NCBI GenBank assembly: GCA_030625925.1
Contig: DAOUPY010000073.1
Coordinates: 1 to 7,212, forward strand
DNA length: 7,212 bases
Direction: 5' to 3'
Source: Fusobacteriaceae bacterium
Lineage (GTDB): Bacteria > Fusobacteriota > Fusobacteriia > Fusobacteriales > Fusobacteriaceae
The translations under genes were made by a program, and so were the position numbers. Positions 1-5,303 of the stretch are shown piece after piece. Positions within the stretch are counted from its first letter, which is position 1; each line of letters opens with the position of its first letter. The notes beneath the pieces were generated by a model. That model searched no databases and was not told the DNA's origin. It worked only from the letters and a program-made list of their open reading frames with translations.

Positions 1-75
1 AGTTTTTTCTTTTTCCACGGCACTGCAAGATAATAAGAATGTTCCCAGTATTATAGTCATCAATATTTTTTTCAT
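1..75 (-). CDS. Lipoprotein, N-terminal fragment (cut by left edge)
   Basis: Only the first 25 codons lie in the window; the frame is open to the left edge. The start is ATG at 75, with AGGAGG at 80-85 four bases upstream. The fragment reads as a type II signal peptide: Lys2-Lys3, a hydrophobic stretch at about 4-15, and a lipobox Leu14-Leu15-Ser16-Cys17. By family rules, Cys17 would be lipidated and become the mature N-terminus after signal peptidase II cleavage, anchoring the protein in an envelope membrane. Residue +2 is Ser, so no inner-membrane retention signal is seen. The mature part begins charged (Glu, Lys, Glu, Lys). The function cannot be told from this fragment. The gene lies downstream of typA on the same strand, but a terminator and about 750 bp of repeats intervene, so it is probably a separate unit. 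Confidence 0.82.
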   Translation of the reverse strand, partial: MKKILMTIILGTFLLSCSAVEKEKT

Positions 76-121
76 AAAACCTCCTATATAAATAATTTGA
101 AACCCTTGTCTCAAGATTCTT

Positions 122-170
122 AGATTATGCAATAATCTCTATCTCAAAATCCTATGTTTACAAAGTAAAC
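122..170. promoter_or_regulatory. Two perfect dyads upstream of the lipoprotein gene
   Basis: Two short perfect inverted repeats lie 47-95 bp upstream of the lipoprotein ATG. The first is AGATTAT-GCA-ATAATCT at 122-138, with 7-bp arms. The second is GTTTAC-AAA-GTAAAC at 156-170, with 6-bp arms. Their centres are about 33 bp apart, roughly three helical turns. They sit where operators of the lipoprotein promoter would be expected, but I could not find a convincing -35/-10 pair. Function as a regulator site is inference; chance dyads are common in AT-rich DNA. Confidence 0.3.
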
Positions 171-180
171 CACTAGTATT

Positions 181-235
181 TTGGTGATGCCATTCACTGG
201 TAGAAGCCTTGGTGATGCCCCTTGCGGGTAGAACC
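181..235. repeat. Tandem imperfect 27-28-bp repeat
   Basis: Two adjacent copies, 181-208 and 209-235, share the frame TTGGTGATGCC...GGTAGAA.CC and differ mainly in the middle (ATTCACT against CCTTGCG). The second copy is noticeably richer in GC than its surroundings. It runs straight into the T-run of a CACGAATT repeat. No open frame of note spans it. Confidence 0.6.
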
Positions 236-260
236 TTTTTTGTCACGAATTACACGAATT
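236..260. repeat. CACGAATT dispersed repeat, copy 1
   Basis: Six T followed by GTCACGAATT and ACACGAATT. The 25-bp core is identical to the copy at 558-582 and has one mismatch to the copy at 4472-4496. The two halves of the core are themselves a 9-base direct repeat. Confidence 0.75.
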
Positions 261-280
261 CATAGAACGTGGATTTAAAA

Positions 281-336
281 CCTAAACCTTTACACTAAGC
301 ACACAAAGGGAAAGTTAGAAAGATCCCTAAGAAGCC
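281..336. repeat. CCTAA...TACACTAAGC dispersed repeat, copy 1
   Basis: A block of about 56 bp that aligns with 4611-4667 in the same orientation. Both start with CCTAA, share TACACTAAGC exactly, and end with a CTAAGAA-like stretch. In both gaps a TTTTTTCTTGGTT stretch follows (from 397 here, from 4668 there), but it is about 60 bp away in this copy and adjacent in the other. Confidence 0.65.
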
Positions 337-500
337 ATAGAACGCGAATTTCTTCGAAATACACAGAAAACTCTATAATTGAAACGGATCTAAACCTTTT
401 TTCTTGGTTTTAACCAAAAATAAAAAAATCCTTCCCTTCATAGCTTTTGATCCGTGTATGTGATAACATCCGTGTTCTATTTCTTTTCTTTTTTTGGGAA

Positions 501-546
501 CACAGAGACTCCTCGAGGTAAGATTAGAGGTTCACAGAGTTTTCTC
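501..546. repeat. CACAGAG dispersed repeat, copy 1
   Basis: A block of about 46 bp beginning CACAGAGA and ending GTTCACAGAGTTTTC. It aligns imperfectly with 4523-4568 in the same orientation. It is more degenerate than the other copy, in which a 10-base periodicity can be read. Confidence 0.55.
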
Positions 547-557
547 CATATTCTCTT

Positions 558-599
558 TTTTTTGTCACGAATTACACGAATTATGTAATAGTATTAAAT
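558..599. repeat. CACGAATT dispersed repeat, copy 2 (extended form)
   Basis: The same 25-bp core as copy 1 (558-582), then a further 17 bp ending AGTATTAAAT. That extension is recognisable again at 752-784 and 4963-5002, so the full repeat is about 42 bp long. Confidence 0.7.
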
Positions 600-691
600 G
601 TTCTACTGCTATAGCACAGAAGTTTTTTTCTTTTCTCTTGAACTTCATTATACATTGCTTTCCGAGTATCTTCATGTCCAATATATTTACT

Positions 692-741
692 CTCCCCCAG
701 ACTCCTCCCCCACTTAAATTAGGAGGGGGAATCAAAGGGGG
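692..741. repeat. C-tract/G-tract inverted block
   Basis: Two C5 tracts (694-698, 707-711) face two G5 tracts (725-729, 737-741) around the AT-rich centre ACTTAAATT. The inner pair can form a 6-bp stem (706-711 with 725-730) around a 13-base loop, and the outer tracts can pair as well. It is a sharp GC island in otherwise AT-rich DNA. From memory, palindromic units of the form CTCCCCC...TTAA...GGGGG recur in intergenic DNA of several unrelated bacteria. I cannot assign a role. Confidence 0.5.
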
Positions 742-751
742 CGTTCAGAAT

Positions 752-784
752 TTTTTTGTCACGAATTATATAATATCATTAAAT
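752..784. repeat. CACGAATT dispersed repeat, copy 3 (one unit shorter)
   Basis: Six T plus GTCACGAATTA, then directly a degenerate form of the extension ending CATTAAAT. Compared with the copy at 558-599, one ACACGAATT unit of 9 bases is missing. Confidence 0.6.
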
Positions 785-822
785 ACTTTTAACTCTCCCT
801 CTAATTGTACATTATTTTATAT

Positions 823-858
823 AAAAAAAATAGATGTGATTTTTAATCACATCTATTT
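823..858 (-). terminator. Intrinsic terminator of typA
   Basis: Just past the typA stop codon (867-869). In the minus-strand transcript a perfect 14-bp stem (858-845 paired with 841-828) closes on a 3-base loop, and the RNA then runs into eight U (830-823), three of them within the stem. This is a textbook rho-independent terminator apart from its modest GC content. It should end the rarA-typA transcript. Confidence 0.88.
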
Positions 859-866
859 AAAATTAA

Positions 867-2678
867 TTATCTAACTGTTCCTCTTGAAGCTCTTTTTCTG
901 TCACCCTCTGTTAAGAATCTTTTTCTCATTCTGATGCTTGTTGGTGTGATTTCTACTAACTCATCATCAGCTATATATTCTAAAGCTTGCTCTAATGTGA
1001 ATTCTCTTCCTGGAGCTAATTTTTTAACATCATCAGTTCCAGAAGCTCTCATATTAGTGAGCTGCTTTCCTCTTGTTACGTTTACAGTTAAGTCATTTTC
1101 TCTTGCGTTTTCACCAATGATCATTCCTTCATATACTTCTAATCCAGGATTAGCAAATAAAGTTCCTCTAGATTGTACATTTCCTAATGAATATGCAGTT
1201 GTTGAACCTTTTTCGATAGAGATCAATACTCCTCTTGATCTAGTAGGTACATCTCCTCTGTATGCTTCATAGTCGAAGAATGAATGGTTTAAGATTCCTG
1301 TTCCTCTAGTTTCTGTTAAGAATTCATTTCTGAATCCGATTAATCCTCTTGCAGGTACTTTGAATTCCATTCTAGTATATCCATCAGTTCCTTGAATCAT
1401 GTTAAGCATTTCACCTTTTCTAATTCCTATTTTTTCAATTACTACTCCAGTAAATTCATCTGCAACGTCAATTATTGCTAATTCGATTGGTTCAGATTTT
1501 ACTCCATCAATAGTTCTCATGATTACTTGTGGTTTCGCTACCTGTAATTCGAATCCTTCTCTTCTCATGTTTTCTATTAATATAGATAATTGAAGTTCCC
1601 CTCTACCTTTTACAGTAAATGCATCAGCAGATTCAGTTCTTTCTACCTTCATACTTACATTATGTTCTACTTCTTTAGCTAATCTGTCCCAGATATTTCT
1701 AGAAGTTACAAATTTACCTTCTCTTCCAACGAATGGAGAAGTACTTACCGAAAATGTCATTGCTAATGTAGGTTCATCAATATCGATTAATGGTAATGCC
1801 ATTGGGTTAGCTCTGTCTGCTATTGTTTCACCAATATCAAATTTTTCTGTTCCGGCAACTGTTACGATATCTCCACAAACTGCTTGATCTAACTCTATTC
1901 TGTTCATTCCTTCAGCACCAAATATTCTAGTGATCTTGAAGTTTACCATTTCTCCATCTCTTTTGATTAAAGTTACTTCTTGGTTTTTATTTAAAACACC
2001 ATTATGGATTCTTCCAGTTGCTAATTTTCCTAAGTAGTTATCTGGAGATATATTAGTTACTAACATCTGTACTGGAGCTGCAGGGTCCCCTTCAGGATCT
2101 TTTACATGCTCTATGATTGTTTCAAATAATGGCTGCATGTTTAAATCTTCATCAGTTAATTCATGCTTAGCAAATCCATTTTTAGCTGAAGCAAATACTA
2201 CTGGGAACTCTAATTGGTGATCGTTTGCTCCTAATTCAACAAATAGATCGAATACTAGGTCTACTACTTCTTCAGGAGTACAGTTTGGTCTGTCGATCTT
2301 ATTTACTACAACAATTGGATCTAATCCATGCTCTAATGCTTGCTTTAATACATATTTAGTTTGTGGCATTACACCTTCAAATGCGTCTACTAATAATAAT
2401 ACTGAGTCTACCATCTTTAATATTCTTTGTACTTCTCCACCAAAGTCAGCATGGCCTGGAGTATCTACGATATTTATCTTGTATCCACCAAAATCAAGGG
2501 ATGCATTCTTAGATAAGATAGTGATTCCTCTTTCTTTTTCGATATCATTTGAGTCCATTGCTCTTTCAACAAGTTCTTCTCTCTCTCCGAATACTCCTGA
2601 TTGTCTTAACATTGCATCTACTAATGTTGTTTTACCGTGGTCTACATGAGCTATAATAGCTATATTCTTTATGTTCAC
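867..2678 (-). CDS. typA: Ribosome-associated GTPase TypA/BipA
   Basis: Complete 603-residue protein, close to the usual length of about 607. TypA is a translational GTPase of the EF-G/LepA type that binds the ribosome and is linked to 50S assembly and growth under stress, especially cold. The G-domain motifs are all present: G1 AHVDHGKT at 10-17, switch I RGITI at 50-54, G3 DTPGH at 72-76, G4 NKID at 126-129, G5 SAK at 164-166. Domain II follows at about 200-290, then the EF-G III/V-like domains. The BipA-specific C-terminal region includes VPARGLIGFR (441-450) and the RMRKR stretch near 583-587. The start is GTG at 2678, supported by GAGGAG at 2684-2689, five bases upstream. rarA ends 42 bp upstream with no terminator between, so the two are probably co-transcribed. 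The transcript ends at the hairpin at 823-858. No defect is seen. Confidence 0.97.
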   Translation of the reverse strand: MNIKNIAIIAHVDHGKTTLVDAMLRQSGVFGEREELVERAMDSNDIEKERGITILSKNASLDFGGYKINIVDTPGHADFGGEVQRILKMVDSVLLLVDAFEGVMPQTKYVLKQALEHGLDPIVVVNKIDRPNCTPEEVVDLVFDLFVELGANDHQLEFPVVFASAKNGFAKHELTDEDLNMQPLFETIIEHVKDPEGDPAAPVQMLVTNISPDNYLGKLATGRIHNGVLNKNQEVTLIKRDGEMVNFKITRIFGAEGMNRIELDQAVCGDIVTVAGTEKFDIGETIADRANPMALPLIDIDEPTLAMTFSVSTSPFVGREGKFVTSRNIWDRLAKEVEHNVSMKVERTESADAFTVKGRGELQLSILIENMRREGFELQVAKPQVIMRTIDGVKSEPIELAIIDVADEFTGVVIEKIGIRKGEMLNMIQGTDGYTRMEFKVPARGLIGFRNEFLTETRGTGILNHSFFDYEAYRGDVPTRSRGVLISIEKGSTTAYSLGNVQSRGTLFANPGLEVYEGMIIGENARENDLTVNVTRGKQLTNMRASGTDDVKKLAPGREFTLEQALEYIADDELVEITPTSIRMRKRFLTEGDRKRASRGTVR

Positions 2679-2720
2679 TGTTTCTCCTCTTTTGCCTCGT
2701 TTGGCATATATTTAATTTTT

Positions 2721-3962
2721 TTATCTACTATATTTGGTTTTCCACAACTTATTTAATTTTTCTAAAATCATTCTTTCATTCTTATTGTTTTGTGGAAGAT
2801 AATAAACTTTATTATTTTTTTTATATTCCTGGTATACAAAGTTACCCTCATATTCGTGGGGATATTTGTAGTCTTTTTTACCTAAATCAGTCAGGTGATG
2901 TGGTACTTCTTCTACATTTCCATTTTTTATGTCCATCATAGCTGAATTTATAGCATCATATGAACTGGATGATTTTGAAGATATAGCCAGATAGATAGTC
3001 ACCTCTGACAGTATAATCCTTACCTCTGGCATCCCTATCTTTTCACATGCCAAGATAGCGGCATTTGCCATAGTGAGTCCTTCTGGATTAGCTAAACCAA
3101 TATCTTCAGATGCACTGATCAATAATCGCCTGGCAATATACCTTGGATCTTCTCCCCCGTCTAACATCTTGGCCAGCCAATAAACAGCAGCATCTGGATC
3201 TGATCCCCTGATACTTTTGATAAATGCTGAAATGGTGTTATATTTATCTTCTTTTTTATGGTAACCAGCTTTTCTCTTTTGAAGAAGGTTTTCCACTTCC
3301 TCCAAATTCATTGTTTCCCCTACTTCTGAGATCAATTCCAGATAATTTAAAGCTATCCTTCCATCTCCAGCAGACAGCTCCTCAATATAAAGTTTTATCT
3401 CAAGATCTAATTTTATATTTTTATAGGTGAGTCCATTTTCAATGAGTTTTAATATCTCATCTTTACTTAATTTCTCAAATTCAAAGATCATAGACCTGGA
3501 AAGAAGAGCATTATTGAGTACATAATATGGATTTTCTGTGGTAGCTCCTATGAGAACTATCAGTCCGTCCTCTGTATGGGGCAGGAGTGCATCCTGCTGT
3601 AACTTGTTAAACCTGTGGATTTCATCTAAAAATAGGAGTGTTCTCTTATTTTCTAGTTCCAATCTTCTGTTGGCTCGGTCGATGACCTGCCTAAAATCAT
3701 TTAAGTTGGCAGTAGTGGCGTTCAGCTTTTCAAAACTATAGTCCAGTTCATTTGAAATTAACACACCTAAAGATGTTTTCCCTGTCCCAGGAGGGCCAAA
3801 AAATATAGAGTTAACCATCTTTCCCTTTTCTATTAATTTTCTTAAGATACTTCCTCTGCCTATGATTTTTTCTTGTCCTACATACTCATCTAAGGTCTTA
3901 GGACGCATGGCATATGCCAAGGGTCTGACTCCATCATAATTTTTTTGAAAAAGTGTATTCAT
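2721..3962 (-). CDS. rarA: Replication-associated AAA+ ATPase RarA (MgsA)
   Basis: 413 residues from the chosen start. RarA/MgsA, the bacterial relative of Mgs1/WRNIP1, is a clamp-loader-like ATPase that works at stalled or gapped replication forks together with SSB. Counting from the ATG at 3962: Walker A GPPGTGKT at about 56-63, Walker [11 protein letters not shown] at about 109-118, sensor 1 GATTENP at about 139-145, arginine finger LLSR at about 153-156. The C-terminal half carries the family block [17 protein letters not shown] (about 250-266) and [14 protein letters not shown] near 367-380. An in-frame ATG at 3974 would add four residues (MEIE). I prefer 3962 because GGAG (3969-3972) sits six bases before it, while 3974 has no ribosome binding site and overlaps a predicted -10 box. 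typA follows 42 bp downstream. Confidence 0.95.
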   Translation of the reverse strand: MNTLFQKNYDGVRPLAYAMRPKTLDEYVGQEKIIGRGSILRKLIEKGKMVNSIFFGPPGTGKTSLGVLISNELDYSFEKLNATTANLNDFRQVIDRANRRLELENKRTLLFLDEIHRFNKLQQDALLPHTEDGLIVLIGATTENPYYVLNNALLSRSMIFEFEKLSKDEILKLIENGLTYKNIKLDLEIKLYIEELSAGDGRIALNYLELISEVGETMNLEEVENLLQKRKAGYHKKEDKYNTISAFIKSIRGSDPDAAVYWLAKMLDGGEDPRYIARRLLISASEDIGLANPEGLTMANAAILACEKIGMPEVRIILSEVTIYLAISSKSSSSYDAINSAMMDIKNGNVEEVPHHLTDLGKKDYKYPHEYEGNFVYQEYKKNNKVYYLPQNNKNERMILEKLNKLWKTKYSR

Positions 3963-3972
3963 TTCGATCTCC

Positions 3973-4001
3973 ATTATATCACAAATTTCATTATCTGTAC
4001 A
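3973..4001 (-). promoter_or_regulatory. Predicted sigma-70 promoter of rarA-typA
   Basis: On the minus strand, a TGTACA -35 (3996-4001), a 17-base spacer and a perfect TATAAT -10 (3973-3978), with TG one base before it (extended -10, TGATATAAT). The expected transcription start falls near 3966, only a few bases before the ATG at 3962 and inside or past its GGAG. If the promoter is used, the rarA message is nearly leaderless. Confidence 0.5.
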
Positions 4002-4099
4002 ACATTAAAGCAATGTAACTCTATATCCAATCAGGAGTAATTAAAGTTTTAAATTGTTTTATTTCGATAGGATAATTTTATAGTTTCCACACAATTAAA

Positions 4100-4126
4100 G
4101 AGGCTAACCGGTAAAGGGTTAGCCTC
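4100..4126 (-). terminator. Hairpin terminator of secG
   Basis: Seven bases past the secG stop codon. A perfect 10-bp stem (GAGGCTAACC at 4100-4109 against GGTTAGCCTC at 4117-4126) encloses a 7-base loop. In the secG transcript it is followed by UUUAAUU, a weak U-tract, so termination may be incomplete. Because it separates secG from rarA, the two genes are probably different transcription units with possible read-through. Confidence 0.7.
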
Positions 4127-4132
4127 CTATCT

Positions 4133-4357
4133 TTAGCTTACTAGATATAGTAATAATGCTATTATTAAAAATCCAGCTGCTACAAATTCAGTAGCTTTAG
4201 CTAGGGGTCCACCATCATCATGTACACCAAAAATACTATTGGTAGCACCTGTTCCTATTCCACCACTCATACCTTTACTTCTGTCAGGTTGAATAATTAC
4301 TAAAACGATTAAAGAGATCGCAAGTATAAATAAAATTACCGTTAAAAATGTAGCCAT
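4133..4357 (-). CDS. secG: Preprotein translocase subunit SecG
   Basis: 74 residues, typical for a short SecG. SecG is the small accessory subunit of the SecYEG channel in the cytoplasmic membrane and assists SecA-driven protein export. Two membrane segments are visible (about 4-22 and 57-73). They are joined by the glycine-rich loop that marks the family: VIIQPDRSKGMSGGIG (about 21-36) followed by GATNSIFG at about 37-44. ATG at 4357 is preceded by AGGAGG at 4365-4370, seven bases away. A good promoter lies at 4393-4421 and a hairpin terminator at 4100-4126, so it looks monocistronic. No odd features. Confidence 0.95.
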   Translation of the reverse strand: MATFLTVILFILAISLIVLVIIQPDRSKGMSGGIGTGATNSIFGVHDDGGPLAKATEFVAAGFLIIALLLYLVS

Positions 4358-4392
4358 TTTTTGCCCTCCTAAAAAACCTTTTCTCTATTATT

Positions 4393-4421
4393 ATTATATC
4401 CTATTTCCCCATTTTTGTAAA
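4393..4421 (-). promoter_or_regulatory. Predicted sigma-70 promoter of secG
   Basis: Minus strand: TTTACA (4416-4421; one mismatch to TTGACA), a 17-base spacer and a perfect TATAAT (4393-4398). The predicted start near 4386 gives a leader of about 29 bases that contains the AGGAGG. Spacing and leader are as expected for a strong housekeeping promoter. Confidence 0.75.
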
Positions 4422-4471
4422 AAAGTATTTAAAAAATGTTTTTTCTTCCTTCACTGTGAATCTCATAAATC

Positions 4472-4496
4472 TTTTTTGTCACAAATTACACGAATT
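4472..4496. repeat. CACGAATT dispersed repeat, copy 4
   Basis: The 25-bp core with one change (ACAAATT for ACGAATT) relative to 236-260 and 558-582. It lies about 50 bp upstream of the secG promoter. Confidence 0.7.
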
Positions 4497-4522
4497 TTAA
4501 CGTAGAGGTAAAAACATATTAA

Positions 4523-4568
4523 CACAGAGATTCACTGAGATTCAATTTAGAGTTTCACAGAGCTTTCT
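4523..4568. repeat. CACAGAG dispersed repeat, copy 2, with 10-base units
   Basis: Begins as near-tandem 10-base units, CACAGAGATT then CACTGAGATT, followed by a decayed third, and ends with TTTCACAGAGCTTTC. It aligns with 501-546. Confidence 0.55.
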
Positions 4569-4573
4569 TTTTC

Positions 4574-4605
4574 TGTCGCAGATTTCTCAAATTGTCACAG
4601 ATTAA
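4574..4605. repeat. GTCGCAGATT dispersed repeat, short form
   Basis: TGTCGCAGATTTCTCAAAT followed by TGTCACAGATTA. The first part matches 4919-4946, but lacks a 9-base ACACAGATT unit that is present there. The second part resembles a single CACGAATT-type unit. Confidence 0.5.
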
Positions 4606-4610
4606 AAAAA

Positions 4611-4667
4611 CCTAATCCCTTACACTAAGCTCAGTAAGGAAAAAACAGAAAGACTACTAAGAAATCC
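4611..4667. repeat. CCTAA...TACACTAAGC dispersed repeat, copy 2
   Basis: Matches 281-336 over about 57 bp in the same orientation, with exact TACACTAAGC and a shared end. It is followed at once by a T-rich TTTCTTGGTTAAAACC stretch that is also found in the first gap at 397-415. Confidence 0.65.
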
Positions 4668-4687
4668 TTTTTTTCTTGGTTAAAACC

Positions 4688-4918
4688 TTCTACCCTTGAT
4701 GCTGACTAAGATCTGACTTTCTTAATTTTGACTCTTCTTTTGACTTTAAATTTCGAAGTTTATAGTCGTTGATCTTCAGCTGTAGTGTTCCTACAATGAC
4801 GATTGTGACCTACTCAACAAAGACCTTTATAAACTTCTGGCACTTTTTGGATACTTATTTCTTGCTATAGAGAAAAAGTATCTCGCTCCTTTAGGAGTGA
4901 AACAGTCTTTTTTTCTTT
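4688..4918. other. Non-coding stretch with small hairpins, no gene recognised
   Basis: About 230 bp without repeat modules shared with the other gap. TGAC recurs at 4703, 4713, 4729 and 4741, giving a loose periodic look. TGTAG-TGTTC-CTACA (4780-4794) and TCGCTCC-TTTA-GGAGTGA (4883-4900) are short hairpins. The second is followed seven bases later by seven T (4908-4914), a poor plus-strand terminator. The minus strand has an open frame of only about 40 codons without a good start, and I do not call it a gene. Confidence 0.35.
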
Positions 4919-4946
4919 GTCGCAGATTACACAGATTTCTCAAATC
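4919..4946. repeat. GTCGCAGATT dispersed repeat, long form
   Basis: GTCGCAGATT, then ACACAGATT, then TCTCAAAT. It is the same module as at 4574-4605 with one additional 9-base unit. Confidence 0.5.
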
Positions 4947-4962
4947 ATTTAAAAACAAAATC

Positions 4963-5002
4963 TTTTTTCGTGATTTACACGAAGAATATACCAGTATTAA
5001 AT
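4963..5002. repeat. CACGAATT dispersed repeat, copy 5 (diverged, extended)
   Basis: Six T, a diverged core (CGTGATTTACACGAA) and the extension ending AGTATTAAAT as at 590-599. The most diverged copy. It marks the last repeat module before the AT-rich arm next to the IS110 transposase, so the element boundary must lie to its right. Confidence 0.5.
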
Positions 5003-5303
5003 TTTATTTTAAAGGGAATTTCTAAAAAAGTAGTATAAATGATATATCTTGAACTTCAATTAAAAAACAACTAATTTTTTGAATGAAAAAATTAAAATTC
5101 ATAATTTTATTTATATTTATATTTATTAATTCCTTTTTTTTGGCGAAATTCTATAAAAACAGTATATCTTAAATTTTAATTAAAATTTAATTTTTTAAGA
5201 CTAACTATATGAAGTCAAGTAAAAATAGTTGATATTTTTTTAGAGTTAAGTTTCTAAAAAATTGCATCACAAAAAGAGATAGTTAATTTTAAATTTTTTT
5301 AAA
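5003..5303. other. Extremely AT-rich stretch downstream of the transposase
   Basis: About 300 bp of nearly pure A/T with no gene. A perfect 22-bp palindrome lies at 5169-5190. Two diverged copies of one block can be aligned (about 5014-5090 and 5142-5199; shared stretches ATATCTT, AATTAAAA and TAATTTTTT). A bulged AT hairpin (5281-5293 with 5298-5309) overlaps the transposase stop codon and could weakly end its transcript. The non-coding far end of the IS110 element lies somewhere in this stretch; I cannot place it exactly. Confidence 0.5.

Noticed and set aside
404..417. TTGGTT/AACCAA hairpin flanked by T and A runs as a bidirectional terminator
   Set aside because: The loop would be only two bases, no gene ends nearby on either strand, and the sequence recurs in altered form in the second gap as part of a repeat.
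181..784. CRISPR array
   Set aside because: The repeats are irregularly spaced, differ in type and length, and have no uniform spacers; no cas gene is in the window.
494..874. Plus-strand open frame of 126 codons
   Set aside because: It runs through three repeat modules, the GC island and the typA terminator; it has no ribosome binding site and its composition follows the repeats. A chance frame.
934..1593. Plus-strand open frames at 934-1272 and 1399-1593
   Set aside because: They lie opposite the highly conserved typA gene and have no family resemblance or ribosome binding site. Shadows of typA codons.
3224..3741. Plus-strand open frames at 3224-3430 and 3538-3741
   Set aside because: They lie opposite rarA, including its Walker and sensor motifs. 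Shadow frames without start signals.
4883..4914. Plus-strand intrinsic terminator
   Set aside because: The stem is short with a G-U pair, the T-run begins seven bases after it, and no plus-strand gene lies upstream. Kept only as a hairpin in the description of the gap.
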